Of a DNA stretch of 64,000 bases, positions 1-12,200 are shown piece by piece. The notes under the pieces are model-generated. The model saw only the letters and a program-made list of their open reading frames with translations, was not told where the DNA came from and ran no database searches. The translations under genes and the position numbers were made by a program. Source of the stretch: Gordionus sp. m RMFG-2023 (taxonomy: Eukaryota > Nematomorpha > Gordioida > Chordodea > Parachordodidae); contig NC_088776.1 of assembly GCF_954871325.1 (NCBI RefSeq), positions 45,278,569-45,342,568 on the forward strand. The letters run 5' to 3'. Positions within the stretch are counted from its first letter, which is position 1, and every line of letters starts with the position of its first letter.

Positions 1-880
1 TTTTTTTTTTTATTAAAACTATGTCTTAACTTCGTTTCTTTAAATTGATATTTAATGCATTTCCTTATTTATATTAGCACCAAAAATCAAACTATCGATT
101 CGTCGTATATTTGATTTGAAAAATCAAATTCTTTCAAAATATAATCAAAAATGAAATTAATATTTAAAATTAAAATTATTAATAGAAATGGAAATAGAGT
201 AAGAAAAATAAATGAAAAGTTCTACAAAGAACATGTTGAATATTTACGAATATTGAAAATTCCATTTTTCGACGAATAATTTTTTTTTCACCATTCGGAA
301 TAATTGTATAACGAAAAATAATTTAGCTATATAATAGAAGGTATAATATAAAAGTATGAATACGATGAATCAATAAAGTGTGGTCACAATTGAGAGTGGG
401 AAAACAGCCGACCTGAAAGGGCCAATCAAGATATATAAAAAGGCCGTTATTCACCTACTGAGAATGAGATGATAGCCGTTTAATCTATAAGTGGTCCTTT
501 TGAGATTTTTTTATAAAACTGTATTTCTTATTTTGGCCTTGTATTCGTTATTTATTAGCCATTATTTATGAATATTGGGAAATATTAGTAGCAAAATGTC
601 ACTGATAGACCTATTTTCCTAGATTAAACATAGATATGGCCACTGACATGAAATATTAAAGCGCTAGATTGACAATCGTAATGTTTAATATACAATTTAA
701 AACAGGACTAATGGAAGTTCACCATTTTGATTACGCTTGATGATGTAAACTAAGTATAGGATTTAGAAATTAACCTTTTTTTAAAAATGTATGCATATTA
801 TTTGTAGAGCAATAAAAAAATGAAGGATGGTTTTCTGTTTACCGTCAATATTTTCCAATAGATTTTTTTTTAAATTCTGC
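1..880. other. AT-rich intergenic sequence, no gene seen
   Basis: Homopolymer A and T runs and short open frames only. I see no splice-bounded coding segment, RNA gene or transposon end in this stretch. Confidence 0.6.
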
Positions 881-2261
881 AGCGCTTACTTTTTTCAGTA
901 GCGATAGCTTTAAAGCGCTACTTTTAAAAAAAATAGCTATAGCGGTAGCTTGCTACTAATTTAGAAAGTAGCGCTACTTTGCTACTATCAATTTTATATA
1001 ATTAATATACATAAAAGTTGTTAAAATATATTTATAATTAATTCTAAAATCATAATCTTTTTATTTTATTTGGTTTTGAAATTGAATTTATATTTTAGAA
1101 TCTGCATTATAAATCAAGTTTTCAAAATAATTTAAAATGTTGGATATTGAAGATAATTTTGGTATAGATTATATCGACAAAATTTCCCTGAAAAATGATG
1201 ATAATATGGAATTTCGTTTTCCTGAATTCGCAAAATATTTTAATCTACATAAAAGAATTAACTCAGGGTATTTCATTTTAAGATGTGCCTGAAGGTCTTA
1301 TCAAACAAGGCTAGTAACTTCAACGAGGGAATTTAAAAATAATATACCAACCAAACAAATTTAATATATATGTGTGTAGCACAATCCTTAATCTTTAAAA
1401 TAAAATTTGAATAAAAGCTGTATCTATAATAGTTTTTGAGCCAGGATGAATTTATGTGATTGAGTTTCTGGCCCGTCCAAATATGGTAGGTTTCAATTGG
1501 CCATAAATATTATTCAAGAATTATATTATAAATAAAAATTATAATAAATAATTAATATTAACATTTTATTTTATCATCAGACTCATCTATTTAATGATAA
1601 TATTTTATAAATTATTATCAGGGTTTTAAACATACTTAAAATTAATCACTCATCTATTTATATATTTATAAATGTTATCAAAATGTGCTTAAAAAAACTT
1701 ATTTCAATCCCTCAATAGATAAAATGGTTAGTTGGCAAACATAGCTATCCACTTATCCCTTACATAATTTTTATTTTCACTTTCATTATTATAATTATAT
1801 AATTTTAGACTGACCCTAACCAGATCAAAAACGCCACTTACTATGGATAATTATTTTGAAATAAATAGTAATACCATTGAAAATCCTTCAGACTTTTTTT
1901 TAAATCTAAAAATACTCAAATAAATATTTTTGATTTTTCTTATATAAAAAAAATATTTATAAAATTTAATACTACATTGCTTGCTAGTGTTGAACGATTA
2001 TTTAGTAATAGCTTATATTTTCTTATCGTCGCTCGACTTGGGGAAGTATGGAAATTTCTATTATTATTGAGATGCAATATAAAAAATTACATATATATTT
2101 GAAATTTTAGTCATATTTTTTATTTGCGGAAATAGAGATACTTGAAAATTTTTTTTAAAAAATTCTAAAGTAGCGTAAAAAGTAGCTTTAGTAGTGCACT
2201 TTTTTGAAAACGGTAGCAATAGCGCGCTACTTTTAGTTAAAATTAGCTTTTAACAACACTG
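880..2261 (+). mobile_element. hAT transposon relic
   Basis: Around 1970-2100 the plus strand reads LLASVERLFSNS, the core of the hAT C-terminal dimerisation domain, followed by a decayed region. Both flanks carry clusters of the motif GTAGCGCTAC and its variants in opposite orientation (890-990 and 2165-2235), typical of hAT subterminal repeats. The right end reads TTTTAACAACACTG, close to the CAGAGTTGTTAAA terminus of other copies here. No left terminus or target duplication was found, so the left boundary is approximate. The transposase is reduced to a fragment with many stops. Confidence 0.6.
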
Positions 2262-3550
2262 AAATTTTGGGAAAGAGGCCTTTCCGTTTATGGGATCATA
2301 TAAAATTAGTCATTGCAATATGATCAAAGATGCTCCTTTTCCGATACTTTGGTAGCGATATCAGCTGATACTTTCAATTTTAAGGGATAAACGGTATCAA
2401 CAAAAAAATGGTATTGGTGCATTTTTGGCATGATGGTATTTATTTTTTTTAAAAAAAAGTATACACCAGTATAACACTTAGTAAAAGGAAAGTATTAAAA
2501 TTTTGATTATAGCCTTAATCACAGAAGTTGCTTAATATCCCTTTTTTCTTCTTAAATTTTAAATGATAATATCAATTATGTCAATGAAGAATTATACAAC
2601 TAAAGAAGTAAAAGTAATATATGATGCAATGCATGAATGATTAAAAGGATTTTTTTTTAAGAAAAAATTTATTTATATATGATGCTCTTTTTTGTTTGAT
2701 TCATTTTAATTGAGTTTTAAAAGTCAAAAATTGTTTTTTAGAGAAGAAAACGCACTTTTCTAGCACATTATAATGATTATTTATTGGCTATTAAAAAAAT
2801 ATTTAAACTAAAATGGTTTATTTATTTTAAAAAAATATATATTAAAAATTGGGACTTTTAAACTAATAAAAAACAGTTTTTTTATTACTAAAACAAATCT
2901 AATTTTATTATTCTATACCAGTAAAACCTCCATAGAGTGACTATCATTAATTTTAAGAAAAAAATGGCGGATTATGGGGAACAATTTCATTCCCATTTAT
3001 GGTCTTTTTTTAAAATGGCTGACTATCGAACTGTTTTTTTAAAGTTTTTATGATTACTTGAAAATTACAAATGGATTCTACAGGGATGGTAAAGTTGGTA
3101 ATCTGATGTTATTATAATACCAGAGACCGAATATTTAGGGGCCTGGCGAAAATGCTTATAAAAAATTTCATTTTCAAACATGGTCATGATTGTTTTTTAA
3201 TAAATTTTACAATCTTTCCACAATCTTATGCTTATAACATTTCCCACCCGATTTTTAAATCATTGATTTTTCCGACATCACTCCGGCTTAAAAATTTTTT
3301 TTTTTATCATTAGGATTATATACTCAAAACACATAATTAACCTATTAATTTCGGATATATAAATTTGCAATTAATACAATAAGCAGGCGGTAAACAAATT
3401 TAATTTGCAAACGCCCAAAATCTCCAAATATTTAATTTATAATACTATCCCATCTATTAACATTATGCGCTCGCTAGAACGCCTTGATATGATCTTACCA
3501 CTTAGTTATAGCACGGGCAGGCGATATATATCAGAATTACTAAATAAGTA
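2262..3550. other. AT-rich sequence with one possible pogo/Tigger-type end
   Basis: No coding segment seen. At 2921-2942 the sequence CAGTAAAACCTCCATAGAGTGA resembles the terminal inverted repeat of pogo/Tigger elements. The matching opposite end was not found, so this may be a solo end or chance. Confidence 0.3.
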
Positions 3551-3553
3551 TTA

Positions 3554-4389
3554 TAGCTTTGCATTCATAGGCGTGAATTAACAGCCTATCGATCTCAGCG
3601 AATTTGCATTCACAGTTAGTGCGAATTCGCCTTGAACTAACAGCTGATCAATCATAACGAATTTAATTCACAGTATAAATTTATTTTTTCAAAATGGGAG
3701 TTTCTACAAACTCATGACACACTTCCTACTCTCGTTGATTTGAGAGGACAGCCATGGATTTTAAAGGAAACTGAAATTTGCCAAACCGTGTGGACAGCAT
3801 TGATGGCAAATACTGCACAATTAAGAAGCCATCTAAATCCATTTGGAATGAATAGACTACGCCTGGGTAACCACACCCTATTCTTAAATATCCAAATTTG
3901 TTTAATAATTAATTATTAATGATACTTAACAAACCATAAGTTTTTCTTATATAATTTTTAATAAAACGAGTGTGTGTGATATATAAATATGACTTTATGT
4001 ATCCCACTATATTAAAATATGTCCTAATTATAATAAAATAACTATAGATAGATAAATAAATACTTCTGTCATTCGGGTATAGTTGAAAATTGAATATAAT
4101 TTTTTAAGAGTTTTGGAAGGAGAATGTAAAATTCGCCCTCTTTCCTTTTAATATCATTAAATTCTTTAGTCTCCTGTCTATCATTTATAAAAAAAATTAA
4201 TAATTTTAAAGTTGAGGAAACCTTATTGAAAAATAATTTATTTCGCGCAGAAATTTATACTATGAATGAAATTCATTGCCATCGATCCGCTGTTGTTTGT
4301 TGGCTAACTGTCAATGTAAATTCGTTGCGATCGATCGTTAATACATTGCGAATTCGCTTAGATAATTTGCGTTAACTGTGAATGTACGA
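3554..4389. mobile_element. Inverted-repeat element (PIF/Harbinger-like ends) enclosing an exon-like segment
   Basis: The left arm (about 3554-3690) and the reverse complement of the right arm (about 4235-4389) share TTGCATTCA, a CACAGTTA box, a GCGAATTCGC box, AACAGC(T/G)GATC and CAGTATAAATTT. This makes long, diverged terminal inverted repeats of about 140 bp. TTA trinucleotides flank both ends (3551-3553 and 4390-4392), fitting the TWA target of PIF/Harbinger. The terminal motif resembles the MITEs at 18985, 40001 and 58042. No transposase is seen. The interior holds the open segment listed separately at 3687-3867. Confidence 0.55.
3687..3867 (+). pseudogene. Exon-like open segment inside the inverted-repeat element (unknown protein)
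   Basis: One frame stays open from the left arm to a GT at CTGG|GTAACC. It reads KWEFLQTHDTLPTL, then VDLRGQPWILKETEICQ and TVWTALMANTAQLRSHLNPF. Composition (balanced, Trp-containing, few Lys/Asn runs) is unlike the surrounding AT-rich sequence and like a coding exon. A CACAG acceptor-like site precedes it at about 3668. I do not recognise the family. It could be a captured host-gene exon, a piece of the element's own transposase, or an exon of an unrelated gene. Confidence 0.4.
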
Positions 4390-4392
4390 TTA

Positions 4393-5515
4393 TACTAAAA
4401 TTTAAATTACATTTTATAACTGTTTTATAATGTAATCTAAATTTTATTTGATAATATAATAAACTTACCTAAAAAAAATTAAAAAGATAACATTTTCCAT
4501 TTTGAGTTTTCTCTTATGAACTTCAAATTTTTTTTAAAATATATAGTTTCTATAGTATATCAATAATAAGTATATCAATAATATCATAATATGCTACAAT
4601 ATTAAATAACATTCATAATGTGTTTATTTGATCAATGTGATAATGATACACAATTTAATTATGATTGTATAATATCGTAATAATGTAAGAGGGATTGGAA
4701 AATTAATTTAAAGTTATGCTTCATTATATAATCATTAAAAAAGAGTTGAGATTGAAGCTATCAAATCATGAATTATTTTATGGATCAAAGAATTAATAAA
4801 GTTTACCATGGTAAAAAAAAATAGAATAATAAATGGGTTAATGTTTATGGTACCATTCATTCGTCTTCTTCTTTTTTATTCGATAAGAAGAAGGAAGGGA
4901 ATAAAGAAAGATTAAAGAGAATTTATAAGTGGTGTAACGTTTAAAAAATTTATTATTATTTTTTTAATGATAAGCCAATGGTTAGTTTAAATAGTTAAGT
5001 CATTATTTTTAGAGATACCGGTTACCTAATCCTTAATATGTTATTATCAAGAGCATAACCGAGAGCAATATCATCGACATTTTTATTGCCACAGGAAGGT
5101 CTTTAAAAATGTTGCACTCAAATTAATTTTGCTTGGGAGGATAAGAATGATATGTTTATGGCAATTGCTTGCTATAATTTTTAACTGGGCCTCCCTAAAT
5201 TTAATTTTATATGGCCATAAGCACCACAAACCCTCTAATTCATATATTTTTTAAAATATTTTATCATAATTACCTAAGTTAATAAATTTTCCTCCCATAT
5301 TTTTTTATATTATTTATTTTTAATTTATAATAATGGCGATTTAGATACTTCGTTTTAAAATATTCAGCCCGGCCCGGGTATTTTTTAAAAGTTTTTAGGC
5401 CCGGCACGGGTATATTTAAAATTAAAATACGACCCCGTTTGTGTACCCAGGCCAGTCTTAGGACTGAGTCTGCAGATCTTATCTATATATAATATATAAA
5501 TTTTTTTAACATTAG
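4393..5515. other. AT-rich upstream region of ECT2
   Basis: No convincing coding exon was found, although the start of ECT2 should lie here or further upstream. At 5368-5460 there are CCCGGCCCGGG-type boxes like the arms of the GC-armed hAT MITEs at 26143 and 61696, so a decayed copy is likely. Confidence 0.45.
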
Positions 5516-6263
5516 AATCTCGGTTTGTCGGTAGGCCTTCTCGATACCCAAGACTTTGGCGACAATGTTTTGGTAGGCCTGGTCAAAAATACTGGTGATG
5601 GAAGAGGAATAGGTGGAGGGGTGCCAAACTATAATACACCTATGGGTAAACGCTTTCCGCCCTCAGCCTTTGATGCCTTAGCTCAAAAAAGAGCCATCCC
5701 TGCTTTCAACGACCAACAACTGGGCCCGCTCAATCCTAATTTTCTCCTTGGCGATCATAAAAGCACTGGAGACAATATTGGCGTACTGATGGAAACTTCC
5801 CATAATAACATAAATCTCAAACAAGTTGATATGAGCCCCGCAAGCTTGAGTAATTATGATATCGCGAATAATAAATCCATTGGTTCGGGGAAATCATCTC
5901 TCAAAGGTTTCCGACGATTTTCCACTTCCAGACTACCCCCAGTCTTCCAACACTTCCTCGCTAATCCTAATTCGAACCTTAATCCAACTAATAATATTAA
6001 TCTATCTAATGATTACAATTTTAATAACTTGAGAGCTAGCAGTCTCGATTATTCCTTGCCTCGCTCTAAAACGGTCGAAGAAGAAATGTCCGAGAATTTA
6101 TTAGGGAAGCGTTTATGCGATGAAAATCTTAACGATGTTAAGCATATAAGAGATATAAGCCATATGGACGATCAAGTAGGCATCACGAATGATATTGCCT
6201 TACAAGGTTTTTATTCCTCCATATCCAACGTTGACATTAAGGCCTTACGTACATCCGGTCAAG
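5516..6263 (+). CDS. ECT2: ECT2 exon: long Asn/Ser-rich N-terminal extension
   Basis: Open for 249 codons after an AG acceptor at 5514-5515 and ending at CAAG|GTATAA, phase 1. The residues are Gly-, Asn- and Ser-rich (for example the stretch NPNSNLNPTNNINLSNDYNF) with acidic and basic patches such as KTVEEEMSENLLGKRL. I see no match to the human N-terminus. It joins in phase to the BRCT0 exon, which is the reason for assigning it to this gene. There is no Met near its start (the first in-frame ATG is about 40 codons in), so translation probably begins in an upstream exon that I could not identify. It could be disordered sequence specific to this lineage. Confidence 0.75.
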
Positions 6264-9200
6264 GTATAAATTGATGCGGCATTATATTTTTTCGAGATAT
6301 GTTTTTAAAACAGTCTGGTATTATTTTGATAATTTTATTTTTAGGCGATGAATATAAGGACATCATCCATTATTATTTTTTTATTGCCTTAGATTTTGAT
6401 TTATGCTAGAAATGTTACCGGATACAAATTTCCTGCCGAAACCCTGCCGGATCTCAATTTATAAGATCTGATATTGATTCCAATATCCGGTTTATCCAAT
6501 AATATTCAATATAAAAATTAATAGAACATACCCGTATCCCTATATTTCCCCACTGCACCTCAACCTCAACGAATGCTATCTCGGATCATCTAAAAGTCGG
6601 ATATAATTATAATAAAAATTCGCAAAATTTAGCCGAAGATAACAACACCGTTTGCCGCTCATACGATTTCGATAGAAACAACCCCTTCTACGTTGTACCT
6701 GATTTTTGCGGAAATTTTTTCGATAAACTTTTGAGGGAAAAATTTGGTCGCAGACTTATAGCTCCGCCTTTCATTTACCATGTTTCTCGGCTCTTACCTA
6801 TAACTACGGTGCGGAAAACATGCGGATTTAAAAAAAATATTACTTTAAAATGAAAAAGTTTCAAGTATAATATATTTTGTCCGCCAAAAGTAGTTTTATT
6901 TTTAAAGGGTACACATATTTTATATTAGATTAAATTTTTTTGGTAGAAAAGGTATTTTTATATCTTATGTTATTACCAGATTATACAATAAAATCAATAT
7001 AAACCTGCAAGAAAAAAAAGTTTTTAAACTATAAAATATTATTATACTTTCAAAATGATATTTACTCGTCATCTTCAACCCCCCCCCCCCCTCCCCCCCC
7101 CTCCATTAATTATGTACAATATATTTTATTAATATTGATAGCGGAATAATTACTTATCCGGGATCCTCAATAGAGGATTCGGAAAATCTCAATTTTATAT
7201 CATTTACGAAGGCAATCTTTATAAATCTCAAAAAATCTTATTTTACCGGAAATGCTTTTCAGCATTACCTACACTATGAAAATCAGATAATTTTGGTATT
7301 TGAACGCTTGTATATTTTTAAACTTATATTAATAAAGCGAATATAAATTAAAGATAATTCAAAAGCTTGCTACAAAATTGTCTGAAATTCATGGGTTGGC
7401 GCTCTGCACCAGAGATTTGCGCGACCTGAAATCCCATCCGGGCGAGCCTGGTTGAAAAAAGAGTCAAACAATTATTTTTATTTTTATAACCTTGAATAAC
7501 AGACATTTATGATTTTTCCTTCATAAAAAATTAATACAAGCTCAAAAAAAACGGATGGAGCCGACAAAACTTTTTTAAAATTTTATAGAGGCAAAGTCAT
7601 GTTGATCTCTATTCTGCACTTTACGCATGTTGAATACATTCTGGGTCATAGATTATTTTTAAAAATTCAAAATAATCATCTTTCATAAATGATCGAAAAT
7701 TGAGAAAATTCCGAATTTTTACATTATTCCAGAAAATCTTATCACATTATAATAATGATTATACCATTCATTTTTTTAAAAAAAATTTGAATTAGTAGTG
7801 TCACAATTGGGCTGGTTATGGAAAAAATTAAAATTTTGTTTTAAGGTTTCAAAGATTTATCTTGGTCGATTTAAATTCAAATTTTTATGGAGTTAAAACC
7901 CTCCATATTCTGGCGGTATATTATATATAAACAATATGAAAGCTGATATATCTCTTTGAATTCGAACCTATAGGGTACATTTTATGATTTGTGGTTAAAT
8001 TTTGACTGATTAATGCAGGAAATTGATTTGCAAAGAGGATTTAATGTTAATGTTCGGTAAAACACGATAAAAATAAGTTTAAAATCGCAATATGGCAATA
8101 ATACTGAATCTCTCTTTATATAAAAATTCAAATGGTATATTTAGGAAAGGTGTAAATAAATATCCAATCGATAAATAAATAATTAATATTTTTTTATTCT
8201 TTTATTTTTTGACTACAGGAAATTCCTGAAGTGCGTCATCCTATATTCTGCTTATCTATGAGGGGATTAAATTTATGTTTTTCGCAATTTACCGACACCT
8301 TAAAATTGGTAATTTACTTTTTTTTATAAATATTTGTTATATGCCTATATCCGAAATTAACTTAAAAAAAAAGAAAGAAGAATTTTTGGCATTATTTATA
8401 AATTTTGCCATTTTTAGAGACTTGCAGAGTTAACCTATAGACCTAAGTCGAGTTTATAATTTCAATCGTTTGTCCCAGGTTTTTATGGCCCAGCTAACAT
8501 TAGTATTCACGCATTGATAATTGATATTTTTTCACGGAGTTGCAAGGGGGACACCAGCCTTCTCCTAGAAAATTAAAATTTATATTTAAGGGACACGTTT
8601 TGTGGATTGAATGAGCCTTGATTATTTTGGATTTTTTTTTGAACCGCGCCCTAAATAAAATCTGGCCCACTAAGCCCTAAAATTTTCCCTTCCCTGAAAA
8701 ATGATAAAAACAATTTTATTTTGAGATCTAAGATAATTGGGGACATAACTTCGATTGAGTATTTTAGGATTTTAAACCAACTTTGATCAATTTTACAAGG
8801 GAGAACGATTTAAAATAGAAAAAACAACACCACCTGGTTAATATTTGTAAAGGAATTATATATATTTTACATAAAAATAGGTGTAAATAGTTAATCACAA
8901 TATTTTATTATAAAACCAGACTTACTATTTTATAGCGACCTTCATTTCATAAATGTAATCAAAAGTAAGCTACTTATCATCCTTATCTACCAGGTCCGAA
9001 CACGTGGCACAGATTATGCACCAAATTGAGTAATTCCTTACCTACCCACAATAAATTGTTATTTTACATCCTCATCTACATTATTAGTGTAATTACATAT
9101 TTTAGCAGCGATTTTTACTCGACGTGCCAATTGGGATTAATTCGTTGTTATGTTTCGAAGTGTAAAAATTCATTCTTGATTTAAATAGCACTTCTGCCAG

Positions 9201-12200
9201 AGAATTTAACACCTATCTTTGATTCGGTCAAAAGTTGCTGATGATCGATTACTCGGAGCTGAATGAAGTAATAAATATTTTTTAAGCTCCTATTACAATG
9301 TTCTCAAAGTATCCAGAGATGACCATGATATGCTTCAAATTTTCGAACTTTGCCATATATTTAATTTAGTTGGCCATAAAGAAATTGGATTTATTTTCTC
9401 GTCAGGCATCAAATAAAAAAATTTATTTTATTATTAATGGCATTTTCTTTTAATATAAATTCAGAAACACTGTATAAAGGACACAAGCAACGACTTGATT
9501 TTAATTATGAAATGGCCTTCTCTAATGTAAGGACGGAGGCTGAGATGAGGATTAAAGAAAAGACGTGATGTTTAAAATAAATGATGAAAAATTATGAAAA
9601 TAAAATAAAAACATTAATTACTAATAAAAATATATATTACGCCTAGTATCTTTATAAAAAATTATATAATTTTCTATTTGCCTCTATCAATATATTTTGC
9701 ATATAAGCTTGTTTGAAAATGATTTTATGTCAATATAATAAAATATTGATAGCATATAAAAAAAATTATAAAATCTTGATATATAAACGTATTACTTAAT
9801 TATAATCATCATGTTTAAGCTTGGGTCTGTTCATGGTTCTCTGCTATGTCTTTCCCCTAACTTTTATTTTTTTTACCAAATTAGTTATAGAAGAAAGAAA
9901 GAATTAACAATTTTTCTATATACCTCACTTTTTTTAAAGACAAATTTGGTATGCATATCTCAATATATGGGAGCGACTGTTAGGAAAAAATTTAATAGTG
10001 CGAAAGTCACCCACTTAATCGCGTTAACTGCTCAAGGAGACAAATACAGAGTAATTTATTTCATATAATTTTGGAATTATGCACCACCTAGATAATAATT
10101 ATAAATAAAACTATACATTCAAAAATTCAATATTTTTCCAATAACGCGTTCCATATCTATTTTTCCCCTGATCAAGAACGAAAAATGATTTTGCTTGGGG
10201 TTCTTGGTAAGAATAGCCTTACTGAAAAATAAAATTTGGTTATCAACGGTCATAATTTCACCGATAATCAGTGTTAACATGTACTATGTAATATCTAATT
10301 AGAGGTCTGCATTGGGCGGGTTTTTGGACCATAAGCCCGCCCACTTAATGTTTTAAAAAAACTAACCCGCCCGCCCAGCCCGCCTATAGTTTTCAAAAAA
10401 TATACCCGCCAACCCATTAGTCTAATCTTACTCGCCCACCCATTATTTATAAAAAATTTTTAACCCAAGCCCGCTATTATAAAATTTAATTATGGCCATT
10501 ATTTCAATTTTTTAAGCATCTAATAAAAAAAATTTCAGCATTACATCTCTACAAAAATATTTTTTTTGCTAATCTTGATAGCTTTGGCAAATCTCTTGTC
10601 GTTTCCACCAAAGTAGTTTTAAATATATGAAAAAGTTTATTTATTTTAAGAAAAAAGTTTTTATGATACCAAAAAAGGACATTTTAATTTTTAATATTTA
10701 AAAAAGTTCATAAGAACAATTTTTTATTAATATTTACTTAAATGATTTTAAATTTTTTTTAACCCGCCCGTAAATTGCTTAAATTTCTTAACCCACCCGA
10801 CCATAGTTTAAATTTTTTAATACGTCCGCCCGCCTGCCCGTTTATAAGGGCGGGCGGGCAATCCCGTCCAATTCAGACCTCTATATCAAATTGATTTATT
10901 TCAATAAATAAATAAATAAGGTATTCTAATCATGGCTTGAACCTACATCTGATATGCAAGCTTAACGTATTAACAACTACAACATTAAATGGCTTTTCAA
11001 GAAGCATGATTTAAAAATGTATAAATATTTTTAAATTATGGTTCTTATTTATCTGGTTGTATTTTATTTTTTTTCAATGTGACTATTTTCAGATGATATA
11101 GTTAGTTGTACTTGCACTATAAATTCTGTAATAGATGTTACATATTATTTTTTTTAATGATGATTAGAATTTTCACATTTTAGCCTTAATGCAAATAAGT
11201 ATAAATTTATATGTTTGCACACTATATATATTCATGTTAAATTTTCTGTATAACAAACCATCTTTATTTGAATAAAAAGTATTAAATATTAAAATTAATT
11301 AATAAAATAATTTAAATTATAATATTTGATATTTTTCTTTATAAAGATAAGAGAATAAATTTAAATTACAGATTTCTTACATAATAGAAAAATAAAAAGA
11401 TTTTAAAATAAAATAATAAATTTATTATCACAGTAAATTAAGTTATATCAAAGCTAATAATTTAAATTCGATTTTTATTTACTAAAATACAAAATTTTGG
11501 GTAATCTTCTTATATATTAGTTTATTAATATACTTTACTTCTTCTATCTTTAAAAATGAAGAAAAAAACATTTTTATTTTATAAGTGGTGCCTTCCTTCA
11601 CAGTTTTCATAGTAAGTGCCTTCCTTCACAGTTTTCATAGTAAGTGCCTTCCTTCACAGTTTTCATAGTAAAAAGAATTATTACGAGAAGTTAAAAAAAA
11701 TAAAAAATGTATATAAAAATAAAAAAAATAAAATATGTATAAAATCGGCATCTATTTTCTAAGTCCAATATCTGCGCCGATCTGATACGAATATTTATAA
11801 CGGTACAGTTTTATATATGAACAACTAATGGTGTAATGGCTTGGAAAAGATCATGATGGGAACTCTAATAATCGCCACATGGCTCTACATGAGCTAACAT
11901 ACCGATTTAGATGAGTTCTAATTTAGTCATATTGAATCTGGCCGGAATCTAAATAAAATCTATATTTGCCCAATCATAATCTTTATACTCGTATTTGAAA
12001 ATTGATTTAACCATATTAGGTAAAGTGCAGATTTCAACATTGATATAGGCATTATATTTAAGAAGCAAATATTTATTGTATTTCCTTGTTGAATCTGTCT
12101 GAAAATTTTTAAGAAAGTTTTTTCTACATATACCATGATTCACGCAAGAAAATTTAGTATTTAAAACACCACACGGGCCATGAATCAAACAACCTTTAAC

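Noticed and set aside
4860-4910. Hairpin CTTCTTC...GAAGAAG considered as an RNA gene or terminator
   Set aside because: A simple purine/pyrimidine palindrome with no conserved loop or RNA promoter elements.
5050-5098. Exon-like stretch reading SNIIDIFIATG followed by a GT, considered as an upstream ECT2 exon
   Set aside because: It is very short, its donor phase does not fit the exon at 5516, and similarity to human ETRVILVQEAG is too weak.
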